From Tuwongella immobilis (lineage in GTDB: Bacteria; Planctomycetota; Planctomycetia; Gemmatales; Gemmataceae): a DNA stretch of 64,000 nt. The stretch spans positions 4,626,920-4,690,919 of the forward strand of contig NZ_LR593887.1 in the NCBI RefSeq assembly GCF_901538355.1. The letters are read 5' to 3'. A program made the translations under genes and the position numbers. This document shows, in pieces, positions 27,324 to 36,738 of this stretch. The notes below the pieces were generated by a model, which was not told where the DNA came from, did no database searches, and worked only from the letters and a program-made list of their open reading frames with translations. How positions within the stretch are numbered: the stretch's first letter is position 1; each line of letters opens with the position of its first letter.

Positions 27324-28205
27324 TCAGCCGCGGGTGAGCCGTTCGAGCGCTTCCTGATATTTGGCCGCCGACTTTTGCACGATTTCATCGGGTAACGGCG
27401 GCGGCGGACTGTTTTTGTCCCACCCGGAATTGGCCAGCCAATCGCGGACAAACTGCTTGTCAAACGATGGCGGAGACATGCCGACTTGGTAGGCATCGGC
27501 GGGCCAGAATCGCGAGCTATCCGGCGTCAGCACTTCGTCAATTAGCACCAATTCACCATCGTCCGACAATCCCCATTCCAACTTGGTATCGGCGATGATG
27601 ATTCCCCGTTCTCGGGCGTACTCCGCGCAGTCATCGTAAATGCTGAGGCTGACTGCTTGCAGCACTTCGACGAGTTCCGGGTCGATCGTCTCGGCCATTT
27701 GTTCCAGCGAGACGTTGATGTCGTGCCCCGATTCGGGCTTGGTGGCGGGGGTGAACAGTGGCTCGGGGAGTTGTTCGCTTTCTTGCATGCGTTCGGGGAG
27801 TTCGTGCCCGCAGACGGCTCCGGTGGCGAGGTAATCTTTCCATCCAGAACCGGCGAGATACCCACGCACCACACACTCAAAGGGAATCACCTTCGTCTTG
27901 CGGACGAGCATGGTTCGGCCTTCGAGAATGTCGGCCCGCTCGCGGAACGCCGGGGGCATATCCGCGAGATTGCAACTGATGCGATGGTGGGTGTAGTCTT
28001 CCTCCAGGCGATCCAACCAGAAGTTGGTCATCGCGGTCAGGATCTTCCCTTTGCCGGGAATCGGCGTGGGGAGGATGTAATCAAATGCACTGATGCGATC
28101 GGTGGCGACGATAATCAGCGCCTCACCCAAATCGTAGACATCGCGGACTTTGCCCCGTTTGAGGGGGAAGCCAGGAATATTCGTCTCAACGACCGCATTC
28201 GACAT
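27324..28205 (-). CDS. purC: Phosphoribosylaminoimidazole-succinocarboxamide (SAICAR) synthase
   Basis: 293 aa. This is the purine-biosynthesis enzyme that joins CAIR with aspartate using ATP. Recognisable motifs are KRGKVRDVYDLG at the nucleotide site, DRISAFDYILPTPIPGKG, ECVVRGYLAGSGWKDY, DTKLEWGL and LIDEVLTPDSSRFWPAD. The length matches the long (yeast/plant-like) form rather than the 240-residue E. coli form. GAGGG lies seven bases before the ATG. It begins 16 bp after the phosphohexomutase gene on the same strand, so they are probably co-transcribed. Confidence 0.97.
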   Translation of the reverse strand: MSNAVVETNIPGFPLKRGKVRDVYDLGEALIIVATDRISAFDYILPTPIPGKGKILTAMTNFWLDRLEEDYTHHRISCNLADMPPAFRERADILEGRTMLVRKTKVIPFECVVRGYLAGSGWKDYLATGAVCGHELPERMQESEQLPEPLFTPATKPESGHDINVSLEQMAETIDPELVEVLQAVSLSIYDDCAEYARERGIIIADTKLEWGLSDDGELVLIDEVLTPDSSRFWPADAYQVGMSPPSFDKQFVRDWLANSGWDKNSPPPPLPDEIVQKSAAKYQEALERLTRG

Positions 28206-28221
28206 TGGGAACCCTCGGAAT

Positions 28222-30186
28222 TTAAGCCGGCGGCGTCAGTCCCACGGTCCCCATGGCCATGGCGACAAATGCCTTGCCGATCGCTTTCACATGCGCATCA
28301 ACATCCGCACGAATGGCATTCCATTCCGCATCGGAGAGATGATTGGTATATGGATCGCAACCGACTTCGACATAGGCTTTGGCTTTCGGCTCGGTGCCGG
28401 AGGGCCGCAGCACCACGCGGGCGGAGAGGGGCAACTTGCCGCTGGTGTTGGCTGCAAGTCGGAAAATCAGGAAGTTGCGGCTGGCCGCGTCGGTGGCCCC
28501 CTTCAGCGGCCCCATTCGGCCGTCTTCGTTGCGCAGGTCTTCAAAGCTCTCGACCTTCCACGCGCCGATTTGCGCGGGCGGATTATTTCGCAGCGTATCG
28601 AGCATCTTAATCATGTTCGATTTGCCTTCGATGCCGGTCATGACAATGTTGATGCCGTCATTGCGGAAGTAGCCAAACTGCTTGGCTAATCGATCCAGCA
28701 ATTGCACCACCGTCTGTCCTTGCCGCTTCAGATCGAGCGCCAGCTCGGCGAGCAGGAGCGCGGCCGCCGATGCGTCCTTATCCCGCACCGTGGCCATCAG
28801 CATTGCCCCGTGACTTTCTTCCACGCCAATCACGTAGTCGTCCAGGGTCGCTTTCACTTCTTCGTAGGTGCCCGTGCTTTCCAATTGCCACAGCACTTCG
28901 GCGATGTATTTGAAGCCGACGAGCAGATTATCAATCACCTGCGAGCCAAAGTGCCGGGCGACTCGGGTGACGATGTTGCTGGTGACTTCGGTCTTGACGA
29001 CCACCGGCGATTTGGGCAGCCGATTTTGCTCGGTCAGCTTGGCCAGCTTGAAGTAGGTCAGCAACATGGCGATTTCGTTGCCGTTGATGTAGCGAAATTC
29101 GCTGGGTCCATCGAGCGTTTCGCAGGCCATGCAGCCAATGCGGTCGGCATCGGGATCGGTGGAGAGAATCAGGTGCGCTTGCTGCTCTTTGGCGACGACT
29201 ACCGCGCGATCGAACGAGACGGGGAGTTCCGGATTCGGGGTGCCGGTGACATTGGGGAACTGCCCATCGGCGGCCATTTGTTCCGGCACGGGAATTGGCC
29301 GAAAGCCTTGCGCAATCAGCGTTTCCATCGCGGTCATGCTGCCGACGCCATGCAGCGGGGTGAACACCACTTTGATTTCGTCGAATCGCGGCGGCGGCAC
29401 CAGCGTCTGCTTGCGGCAGATTTCGATGTACGCATCATGCACGCTCGATTCCAGCCAGTGGATTTTGCCACTGCGCACCGCATCGGCCCAGGGGATGATG
29501 CGTACCGAAGTCACCTGATCGACCATATCCGACATGATTTGATCGTCGGGCGGGACCGGCTGACCGCCGCGCTCATCGTAGAATTTCCCGCCGTTGTCAT
29601 CGGGCGGATTATGCGATGCGGAGATATTCAGACCGCCGTGCGCTTTCAGATGGCGAATCGAGTAGGACAATTCCGGCGTGGCCAAATAGCGCTGACTATC
29701 CGCAGGCAGCACATGCACATGCACGCCATTGGCGACATACACACACGCGGCCGAATGCACGAATTCTTTGCTCGACAGATGCAGCACCGGATTGGGCAGC
29801 GCCGGATTGTAGACTTTTCGCTGATCTTCAAACTGGCGAACATCATACGCCAGCACCACATGCAGTTCCGAGACGTTGGGGAACTTCTGCTTGAGATAAT
29901 CGACGTGCCCTTGCACGCTGGCATTGAGCGTCCACAGATTCATCCGATTCGGGCCAATGCCCACGGCCCCGCGTCGGCCGCCGGTTCCGAAGGGGAGCAC
30001 CTGATAGAAGGCGTCCAACAGATCGGAGTATCGCCCCTGCTCGATCAACCAATCGATTTGCGGGCGATAGGCGGCGGTGTCGGGATCGGTCAGCCATTGC
30101 TCCAGATTCTGGATGGCCCGCTGCTTGAATGCGGGATCCGCATCGACCGTTTCAAAACCCGCCTGAACTTTTGACTTCCAATCCAT
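28222..30186 (-). CDS. Phosphoglucomutase/phosphomannomutase family protein
   Basis: 654 aa; longer than bacterial ManB/Pgm and closer to the PGM2-like branch. The phosphoserine loop is NISASHNPPDDNGGKFY; the metal loop is STDPDADRIGC; the sugar-binding region includes GVEESHGAM, and the C-terminal phosphate-binding loop is VLRPSGTEPKAKAYVEVG. It interconverts hexose 1- and 6-phosphates (glucose, mannose or a pentose phosphate). It shares a promoter region with divergent mnmG and is followed after 16 bp by purC. GAGG lies six bases before the ATG. Assignment to the superfamily is firm; the substrate is not. Confidence 0.92.
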   Translation of the reverse strand: MDWKSKVQAGFETVDADPAFKQRAIQNLEQWLTDPDTAAYRPQIDWLIEQGRYSDLLDAFYQVLPFGTGGRRGAVGIGPNRMNLWTLNASVQGHVDYLKQKFPNVSELHVVLAYDVRQFEDQRKVYNPALPNPVLHLSSKEFVHSAACVYVANGVHVHVLPADSQRYLATPELSYSIRHLKAHGGLNISASHNPPDDNGGKFYDERGGQPVPPDDQIMSDMVDQVTSVRIIPWADAVRSGKIHWLESSVHDAYIEICRKQTLVPPPRFDEIKVVFTPLHGVGSMTAMETLIAQGFRPIPVPEQMAADGQFPNVTGTPNPELPVSFDRAVVVAKEQQAHLILSTDPDADRIGCMACETLDGPSEFRYINGNEIAMLLTYFKLAKLTEQNRLPKSPVVVKTEVTSNIVTRVARHFGSQVIDNLLVGFKYIAEVLWQLESTGTYEEVKATLDDYVIGVEESHGAMLMATVRDKDASAAALLLAELALDLKRQGQTVVQLLDRLAKQFGYFRNDGINIVMTGIEGKSNMIKMLDTLRNNPPAQIGAWKVESFEDLRNEDGRMGPLKGATDAASRNFLIFRLAANTSGKLPLSARVVLRPSGTEPKAKAYVEVGCDPYTNHLSDAEWNAIRADVDAHVKAIGKAFVAMAMGTVGLTPPA

Positions 30187-30374
30187 GGCATCCTCACTGG
30201 GACCGCGGAAGAGTGCGTTATCTGCTACCGCCTTGCGGGGTTAGTGTAATCTGCGCAACGGTCGCAGACAATCCACTCTGTGACGCTTGTGAAAGTTCCG
30301 TGCATCCGTCAAAATGAAGGACGAGGTTCGGGCGTTCGCAACGAGCGGTTTTTTGTCGCAATGGGTCTACGCAT

Positions 30375-32210
30375 ATGCCTTCGCTGAGTTATCAGTACGA
30401 TGTCGCCGTGGTGGGTGCCGGGCATGCCGGGGTGGAGGCTGCACTGGCGGCGGCTCGCATGGGGCTGAAGACCATTCTGCTCACCCTCAATGCCGACACG
30501 GTCGCTCAAATGAGCTGCAATCCCGCCATTGGGGGGACCGCCAAGGGGCAAATCGTCCGCGAAATCGATGCCCTCGGCGGCGCGATGGGCCAAGTGATTG
30601 ATGCATCCGGCATTCACTTCCGCATGCTCAACCAGTCCAAAGGGCCAGCGATGCACTCGCCCCGCGCCCAGGCCGACAAGAAACTGTACCAGTTCACTAT
30701 GAAGCATCGGGTCGAGCAGACCGAGCATCTCACACTGCGCCAAGAATTGATCGAAGGGCTGCTCATCGAGCCATTCGCGGATTCCGGCAGCCCGGCGACG
30801 CATCGCATTGTCGGCGTGCTGGCCAATGGCGGCACCATCTACCACGCGCACGCCGTTGTGCTGACCACCGGCACCTTCCTCAAGGCGCTCATGCACATGG
30901 GCGAAGCCAAGACATCCGGCGGACGGGCTGGGGATGTCTCCGCGGAGAAACTCAGCGATTCGCTCACCGCCTGCGGCTTCGAGTTGGCCCGATTCAAGAC
31001 CGGCACCCCCTGCCGATTGAACGGACGCACGATTGATTTTTCCAAATGCGAAGTGCAACCCGGCGATGCGAACCCCCGCCCGTTCTCCTTCGCCACCGAA
31101 CAGGTCACGGTCAAGCAGTTGCACTGCCATCTGACCTATACGAATGATCGGGTTCACGACATCATCCGAGCGAATCTGGATCGTGCGCCGATGTATTCGG
31201 GGCAAATCTCGTCGAGCGGGCCGCGGTACTGTCCTTCGATCGAAGATAAGGTTGTTCGATTTGCGGATAAAACCTCGCACCAGATTTTCCTGGAGCCCGA
31301 GGGATTGAACACCTTGGAATACTACTGCAACGGCATCAGCACCTCGCTGCCCAAAGATGTGCAGGCGGCGATGCTGCGGGAAATTCCCGGGCTGGAAAAC
31401 GCGGAGGTGATGCGCTGGGGCTACGCGGTGGAATACGACTACGCCCCGCCGACGCAGTTGCACCCCACGCTGGAGACGAAACCCGTTTCCGGGCTGTACT
31501 TTGCGGGGCAGATCAACGGCACCACCGGCTACGAAGAAGCCGCCGCTCAGGGGCTGATGGCCGGGCTGAACGCCGCGTGCAAACTGCAAGGCAAGCAGCC
31601 ATTCATTCTCGATCGCGCTCAAGCGTATATTGGTGTGCTCATTGATGACCTCGTCACGCGCGGGGTGGATGAGCCGTATCGCATGTTCACATCGCGGGCC
31701 GAATATCGGCTGCTGCTGCGGCACGACAACGCCGATCGCCGCCTCACCCCGTTGGCCCATCGCATTGGCGCGATTGCCAGCGACGACTGGCAGCGATTGG
31801 AACGCAAGGAAGCCGCGATTCAGGAATTGAGCACGCTGATCAAAACGCTCAAGCATTCGGGCGAAACCTTGGAACGGTGGTTACGCCGCCCCGAAATCGA
31901 ATGGCCGGATCTGGTCGCCATGAAGCCCGAACTCGCCGAGTGGTCCCCCCGCACGGATGTGATCGAACAAGTGATGTTGGAGGGCAAATACAGCGGGTAC
32001 ATCGAACGGCAGAGTGCCCAGGTGGAGCGGTTCCAGAAATTGGAACACCGGAAAATTCCCGCGACATTCGACTACGCTGCCGCCACGCAATTGCGGATCG
32101 AAGCGCGGGAGAAGCTGGGTCGGATTCGGCCCACGAATATCGGCCAGGCCAGCCGGGTGAGTGGCATCACCCCGGCAGATTTGGCAGTGCTGTTGTTTTA
32201 TCTGGATTGA
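30375..32210 (+). CDS. mnmG: tRNA uridine-5-carboxymethylaminomethyl modification enzyme
   Basis: 611 aa. With MnmE, this flavoprotein installs the cmnm5 group at the wobble uridine of certain tRNAs. The N-terminal FAD motif is [19 protein letters not shown], followed by [33 protein letters not shown] and [12 protein letters not shown]. The C-terminal helical domain includes [23 protein letters not shown] and [21 protein letters not shown]. Length and order are those of the family. The Shine-Dalgarno is poor. A short hairpin (CGGGTA 32212-32217 with TACCCG 32227-32232) follows the stop. Confidence 0.97.
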   Translation: MPSLSYQYDVAVVGAGHAGVEAALAAARMGLKTILLTLNADTVAQMSCNPAIGGTAKGQIVREIDALGGAMGQVIDASGIHFRMLNQSKGPAMHSPRAQADKKLYQFTMKHRVEQTEHLTLRQELIEGLLIEPFADSGSPATHRIVGVLANGGTIYHAHAVVLTTGTFLKALMHMGEAKTSGGRAGDVSAEKLSDSLTACGFELARFKTGTPCRLNGRTIDFSKCEVQPGDANPRPFSFATEQVTVKQLHCHLTYTNDRVHDIIRANLDRAPMYSGQISSSGPRYCPSIEDKVVRFADKTSHQIFLEPEGLNTLEYYCNGISTSLPKDVQAAMLREIPGLENAEVMRWGYAVEYDYAPPTQLHPTLETKPVSGLYFAGQINGTTGYEEAAAQGLMAGLNAACKLQGKQPFILDRAQAYIGVLIDDLVTRGVDEPYRMFTSRAEYRLLLRHDNADRRLTPLAHRIGAIASDDWQRLERKEAAIQELSTLIKTLKHSGETLERWLRRPEIEWPDLVAMKPELAEWSPRTDVIEQVMLEGKYSGYIERQSAQVERFQKLEHRKIPATFDYAAATQLRIEAREKLGRIRPTNIGQASRVSGITPADLAVLLFYLD

Positions 32211-32766
32211 TCGGGTATGGGCGGTTTACCCGTGCGGATGGGTCTTCGCGGTTTGGGGTACCCCGGCAACTTGGTCGGCGGGGTAAAATAGGAAAACGGA
32301 CGCAACTTGCGAAGCAGGGCGATCCGATGAATCCAGGGAACTTCGAGAATTCAGCCGCACGATGGAGTCCCAGATCGGGATTGCAGCAATCCGCAAGTTC
32401 GGTTAATCCAGCGACACTGGATAACGCGAAGCCCCTCGGCGAGGTTGCCAGGGGGCTCGAAATCGGAAGGGGTAGTCAACGTGGGAGTTCCGCGTTGACA
32501 GGGAAAAGCGGAATCTTATAATCGGGCAAGGTGGAACGATTGATGATCCTCTCCAGCTTGCATCGCATCCGACGATTCCGCTCGACCGAAACCCGCTCCC
32601 CCTTTGGGTGGATTCGATCGATACGACTTTCGTATGGTTCGACCGTCTAAGAATTCGATTTCGGCTTTAATCATGGATGATTCCCGGTCCCGGTGAGGCT
32701 TTGCGAAGCACCCGGAGACCTCTCTCGTGCGAGCTGGCAGAAGGCCAGTCAAGGGTAGGCTGACGC
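32211..32766 (+). other. 556-bp gene-free region with leader of the HTH-receiver gene
   Basis: No convincing gene. It holds a small hairpin after mnmG (32212-32232), the 10-bp palindrome GGGGTACCCC near 32255, a weak 64-codon frame (32328-32521) without a good ribosome-binding site, a consensus promoter (32495-32522) and about 240 bases of presumed leader. In the leader, GCTT-TGCG-AAGC within 32695-32715 and CTGGC-AGAAG-GCCAG (about 32733-32747) can form hairpins, the second just ahead of the AGGGTAGG ribosome-binding sequence. I do not recognise a known riboswitch. Confidence 0.5.
32495..32522 (+). promoter_or_regulatory. Perfect consensus sigma-70 promoter
   Basis: TTGACA (32495-32500) and TATAAT (32517-32522) are separated by 16 bp, matching consensus at all twelve positions. 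The predicted transcription start is near 32529, which gives a leader of roughly 240 bases before the response-regulator ATG at 32767, unusually long for this window. Confidence 0.75.
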
Positions 32767-33348
32767 ATGAAGACGGTATTTACGACCGGCGAAGCGGCCA
32801 AAATTTGTAAGGTCTCTCAACAGACCATTATTCGTTGTTTCGATAACGGCCAACTCAAAGGCTTTCGCGTTCCCGGATCTCGGTTTCGCCGAATCCCCCG
32901 CGAAGCATTGTATAAATTCATGAAGGACAACGGCATCCCCACGGATGCCCTGGAAAGCGGCAAGCGCAAGGTGCTGCTGGTGGATGACGACGCCGAACTG
33001 GTCGAAGTCATCCTGGCCGTCCTGAATGAAGATGGCCGATTCGAAGTGCGGGTCGCCGCCAATGGCTTTGACGCGGGCATGATGGTCAAGGAATATCGCC
33101 CGGACCTGATTGTCCTGGATGTCATGCTCCCGGATATTAACGGCCGCGAAGTCTGCCATCGCGTCCGAGCCGATAACACCCTCGAAGATGTCCGCATTAT
33201 CTGCATGTCGGGCATGGTCGAAGAAGACAAGATTCAAGAGTTGAAGCTCTCGGGTGCCGATGACTTCATCCGCAAGCCGTTCGATATCGACGAGTTGATC
33301 GAACGCATGTGCGTTCAACTCGAAATTGAACCCTCGACGGCCGCCTGA
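32767..33348 (+). CDS. Response regulator with N-terminal excisionase/MerR-type HTH and C-terminal receiver
   Basis: 193 aa. Residues 1-55 form a helix-turn-helix of the excisionase/BldC type (FTTGEAAKICKVSQQTIIRCFDNGQLKGFRVPGSRFRRIPREAL). Residues about 66-185 form a CheY-like receiver: acidic pocket VDDDAE, phosphoacceptor Asp118 in LIVLDVMLPD, the switch Ser in CMSGM and the Lys in FIRKPFD. The order, DNA-binding domain first, is reversed from most response regulators but known in planctomycetes. The nearby histidine kinase is the likely partner. AGGGTAGG precedes the ATG by eight bases. Confidence 0.92.
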   Translation: MKTVFTTGEAAKICKVSQQTIIRCFDNGQLKGFRVPGSRFRRIPREALYKFMKDNGIPTDALESGKRKVLLVDDDAELVEVILAVLNEDGRFEVRVAANGFDAGMMVKEYRPDLIVLDVMLPDINGREVCHRVRADNTLEDVRIICMSGMVEEDKIQELKLSGADDFIRKPFDIDELIERMCVQLEIEPSTAA

Positions 33349-33388
33349 GGCGTTACTTCCCCAGCTCTCTGCCGGCGAAGCGAGCAAC

Positions 33389-33421
33389 GCACGTCCCGAG
33401 TCACGCGGATTCGGGACGTGC
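33389..33421 (+). terminator. Perfect 11-bp inverted repeat between regulator and kinase
   Basis: GCACGTCCCGA (33389-33399) pairs perfectly with TCGGGACGTGC (33411-33421) around an 11-base loop, 40 bp after the regulator stop and 33 bp before the kinase GTG. Without a U-run it may be a partial terminator or processing signal that sets regulator above kinase levels. Confidence 0.5.
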
Positions 33422-33454
33422 TCCGATCATCCGCCGATCGAAGGAGCGATCGAG

Positions 33455-35056
33455 GTGCCAGTCTCCCACCCCATGGATGTTGCGGTTCGAGTCCGCCCAC
33501 TTGTGCCGACGCTTGCCAGCATCGTCACTCTGACTCAACCCATCACCGAAACCACGTGGTCCCGACTTCGCCACGATCCGGCACTCGGCCTCCTCTTGGC
33601 CGAGTTCGCCCCATCGTCGCCTCGATTCGACGCGGCAACTCTCCGCCGCCCGGAACTCATCGACCGAATCTCCGCCACACTCGCCGCCCCAGACGCCGGT
33701 TGGATCGATTGGTCTGCCCCGCTCTGGGAACGCAAGTTGTTGGCATTATGGCACTTCGCCACGCAAGCCGATGCCATTGCCGCCCGCTGTGCCGTCGCCA
33801 TCGATCGGGATGCACTCTGGCTCGCCGCCATGGTCGCCCCCGTGGGTTGGCTTTTGAACGCGGCGGATCATCCGTCCCCGACAGCGAATTGGACCGATGA
33901 CGCCAGCGATTCCGCCCGGCGATACGCTCACATGCATCATTGGCCGGATTGGTTGCTGGCCGCCGCCACGCACCTGGCGCTCCCCTGGGCAGTGGCCGTC
34001 GATTTGGGGGCTGATCCGCACATTCATGCGATTTTACAACTGGCTTCGGTCGATCCCGAGATTCACGCCCATTGGCCGCTGGTGCCGATGGATAGCGACC
34101 TCGCGGAAGCACGGAATTCGCTCGGTTTGACGCCGGACGATTTGCGGCATCTCCCCGCCGCAACGCCTGCTGCGAATTGGAGTTGCGACGATCCACGCCG
34201 GGCATCGCTCATTCAGCCGCTGTTGGATGTCTGCCTGCGGGAACGCCGCGCGGCCATTGAGCCGAAACTGGCCCAACTGGAAAGCGAACTCGATCGGCTG
34301 CGGGCGAGTTTTCGTCGGCAGATCAGCAGCGAGCAATCGCGACTGCGGGATGCCAAAATTGCCGCCATGGCCGAATTCTCCGCCGGGGCCAGTCACGAAA
34401 TCAACAATCCGCTCGCGGTGATCAGCGGGCAAGCGCAGTTGATGCTGTCGCTGGAAGAAGAACCCAGCGTCATCAAAGGCTTGGAATGTATTCTCCGACA
34501 GACGCACCGAATTCATAGCATTCTCTCGGAGTTGATGCAGTTCGCCCGCCCGCCTCAGCCCAAGCGCATTCGTCTGGACATTCGGGCGATTCTGCGGGAA
34601 GCCATCTATCAACTGCAAGACCTGCAAGAAAAGAAGCAGCTCACCATCGAACTCGATGAGCCAGATGAACCGATCCCGCTGATCGGGGATGCTCGACAAA
34701 TGATGACCATGTTGACCGGATTACTCCGCAATGCCGAGCAGGCCGCCCCCGTCAAGGGGTGGGTGCGCATTCGCCTGGAGATTCCGACCGGCAATCAACT
34801 GGCCATCCATATTGAAGACAACGGCCCGGGAGTGCCCGCCGACATTCGCGATCACTTATTCGATCCATTTTTCTCGGGTCGTAACGCCGGACGGGGTCGA
34901 GGGTTGGGATTACCCACGGCATGGCGATTGGCTCGGCAGCACGGCGGAAGCGTCGAGCATGCCCCCGCCACAACCGGCCCCACGCGATTCACACTCCGAT
35001 TGCCGTTGAACGAACCGGAAGCCGATGCCGAATCTCGGGAACGACGAAGCGCATAA
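33455..35056 (+). CDS. Soluble histidine kinase with HDOD-like N-terminal region
   Basis: 533 aa from a GTG with AAGGAG eight bases upstream. Residues 1-260 are helical with Trp/Ala-rich segments and resemble a degenerate HDOD-like domain; no transmembrane helix is present, so it is cytosolic. A coiled coil (LAQLESELDRLRASFRRQ) leads to HisKA with phosphoacceptor His314 in GASHEINNPLAVISGQAQLML. The ATPase domain shows the N box (LLRNAEQA), the G1 box (IEDNGPGVP), the F box (FDPFFSGR) and the G2 box (GRGLGLP). It probably phosphorylates the HTH-receiver protein encoded just upstream. Confidence 0.9.
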   Translation: MPVSHPMDVAVRVRPLVPTLASIVTLTQPITETTWSRLRHDPALGLLLAEFAPSSPRFDAATLRRPELIDRISATLAAPDAGWIDWSAPLWERKLLALWHFATQADAIAARCAVAIDRDALWLAAMVAPVGWLLNAADHPSPTANWTDDASDSARRYAHMHHWPDWLLAAATHLALPWAVAVDLGADPHIHAILQLASVDPEIHAHWPLVPMDSDLAEARNSLGLTPDDLRHLPAATPAANWSCDDPRRASLIQPLLDVCLRERRAAIEPKLAQLESELDRLRASFRRQISSEQSRLRDAKIAAMAEFSAGASHEINNPLAVISGQAQLMLSLEEEPSVIKGLECILRQTHRIHSILSELMQFARPPQPKRIRLDIRAILREAIYQLQDLQEKKQLTIELDEPDEPIPLIGDARQMMTMLTGLLRNAEQAAPVKGWVRIRLEIPTGNQLAIHIEDNGPGVPADIRDHLFDPFFSGRNAGRGRGLGLPTAWRLARQHGGSVEHAPATTGPTRFTLRLPLNEPEADAESRERRSA

Positions 35057-35093
35057 ACGCGTGTCCCTGCGGTGACATGGAAGGAACCTCAGC

Positions 35094-35948
35094 ATGCACG
35101 GCGACAAGATGCTATCGGAACGCTTGGAATCCGCAGAATTGGTCCATTGGCCAGACTGCCCATTTCCACTTCCATCGGAATCCGAACAATCGTTGTTGCG
35201 TCAACAAGCCTTGGCGCATCGCACGACGGCAGCCGTGGAATACCACCCCGCCAGCGATCGAATCACCGGCCTGCGTTCGCGGCAAGACGCCGACGCCGTC
35301 GCTGGGATTCTCCGACGCTTCCAGAATGGGATTCTGCAATGCCTCTCAGCAATGCTGCCCGAATATGCGGCAGGCTGGGAAGTTGGGCCAACCTGCCTGC
35401 ACCCGGAAGAAGAAGCGATTCGGTCGCTGGGGTTCCAGCATCGCAAGGATCTGCTGCATTTCGAGCAAGCGCAGCACGAATTCTCGCAGGGTCGGCGACT
35501 GCTGCGGGTGTTGGTGAATCTTCACCCCACGGAATCGCGCGTTTGGGCGACCTCGGAACCGTTCGCCGAATTACTTGCCCGATATCAGCGTGAGAATCGC
35601 CTGAGCGATCGCTCGATCGAGCAATGGTGTCAATCGGCGGGCTGGCCACGCTTGTGGGGAGCGGCCCAACGCGGCGAATCTGCGTATGATCGCTTCACCA
35701 AAAAGCTGGATCACTTTCTGAAGACAGACGATGCCTTTCAGGATCGCGCCCGACGCCGCTACTGGCATTTCGAGCCGCGATCGGCGTGGATGGTGTTTGC
35801 GGATGCCCTGGCGACGGCCGAATTGCGGGGGCAATACGCTCTTGAACAAACGCTATTCATTCCGTTGGAATCGCTTCGCTGCCCGGAATTGGCTCCCGTC
35901 TCGATGCTCGCGCGCGAGTCGGCACCGGCCCGACGACTCGCGGGGTAA
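35094..35948 (+). CDS. Kdo-hydroxylase-like protein
   Basis: 284 aa. The pattern over the central and C-terminal parts (RKDLLHFEQAQ, GRRLLRVLVNLHPTESRVWATSEPF, YDRFTKKLDHFLKTDD, FEPRSAWMVFAD, GQYALEQTLFIPLESL) matches what I remember of the Fe(II)/2-oxoglutarate Kdo hydroxylase family, which modifies the Kdo sugar of LPS. In that family the iron site is HxD plus a distal His in a 'DQVxHA' block; here I read HFE and 'DALATA', so the Asp is replaced by Glu and the distal His is absent. It may be inactive or differently liganded. It lies 37 bp after the kinase and one base before the ComF start. Confidence 0.6.
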   Translation: MHGDKMLSERLESAELVHWPDCPFPLPSESEQSLLRQQALAHRTTAAVEYHPASDRITGLRSRQDADAVAGILRRFQNGILQCLSAMLPEYAAGWEVGPTCLHPEEEAIRSLGFQHRKDLLHFEQAQHEFSQGRRLLRVLVNLHPTESRVWATSEPFAELLARYQRENRLSDRSIEQWCQSAGWPRLWGAAQRGESAYDRFTKKLDHFLKTDDAFQDRARRRYWHFEPRSAWMVFADALATAELRGQYALEQTLFIPLESLRCPELAPVSMLARESAPARRLAG

Positions 35949-35949
35949 T

Positions 35950-36738
35950 ATGGCGCAACCCCATTGGCAATCGTGGGTTCGGGAGTGGGTGGATCTGGTG
36001 TATCCCTCACTTTGCGCGGCCTGCGATACCCGATTGTTGCCGACGCAATCGGATTTCTGCCCGTCTTGCTTGGCGCAACTCATCGACGATCCCAGTGAAA
36101 CCTGCCCGAAGTGTGCCGCCAGTATTGGTGCGTTCACCGATACGCGTGATGGCTGTCCGTATTGTCGGGGGGAGAAATTCCCCTTTCGTTCGACCGTGCG
36201 AATGAACACCTACGAGCCGCCGCTGCAACCGCTGATATTGGCGATGAAGCAGCCGGGTGGCTATCGTCTGGTGGAATCGCTGGCCCGACTCTGGGTCGAA
36301 CAGGTGGCCCCCAAACTGTCTCATCAGCAGATTGATGGGATTATTCCACTTCCGATCCATTTTTGGCGTCGGATGATGCGCGGGTTCAACACGACGGATC
36401 GGTTGGCCGCTCGGCTGGGGGAACGGCTTGAGCGTCCCGTCTGGCGGAACGTGCTGCGTCGCAGTCGCTGGACACCTCGGCAAGCCGGACTGGAGCCAAG
36501 CCAGCGGCGGAGCAATGTGCAAAATTCCTTTCAAATTGCCCAATCGACGCCGATTCGCGGCAAACGCATTCTGCTGGTGGATGATGTGCTGACCACCGGA
36601 AGCACGCTGGCGGAAGCCGCGCGGGTGCTGCTTGCCGGCGGGGCAGCCGAGGTGCATTTGGCCGTTGTGGCGCGCGGTGGGATGAAGCCGCGAGCCCGAT
36701 TGCGACCTTCCGCCGATTCTGCGGATTCTTCCAGTTGA
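35950..36738 (+). CDS. ComF-family phosphoribosyltransferase
   Basis: 262 aa. The N-terminal double zinc ribbon has four CxxC pairs (CAAC, CPSC, CPKC, CPYC), followed by YEPPLQPLILAMKQPGGY, the region IIPLPIHFWRRMMRGFNTTDRLA, and the PRPP-binding loop RILLVDDVLTTGSTLAEAARVL. ComF proteins are linked to DNA uptake and natural transformation; the enzymatic substrate is not established. The ATG lies one base after the upstream stop (TAATATG), so translation is probably coupled. Adjacent genes give no competence context. Confidence 0.9.
   Translation: MAQPHWQSWVREWVDLVYPSLCAACDTRLLPTQSDFCPSCLAQLIDDPSETCPKCAASIGAFTDTRDGCPYCRGEKFPFRSTVRMNTYEPPLQPLILAMKQPGGYRLVESLARLWVEQVAPKLSHQQIDGIIPLPIHFWRRMMRGFNTTDRLAARLGERLERPVWRNVLRRSRWTPRQAGLEPSQRRSNVQNSFQIAQSTPIRGKRILLVDDVLTTGSTLAEAARVLLAGGAAEVHLAVVARGGMKPRARLRPSADSADSSS

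Noticed and set aside
32328-32521. A 64-codon frame in the mnmG-regulator gap.
   Set aside because: Weak upstream signal, low-complexity Ser/Gly/Asn composition, and its end overlaps the consensus promoter.
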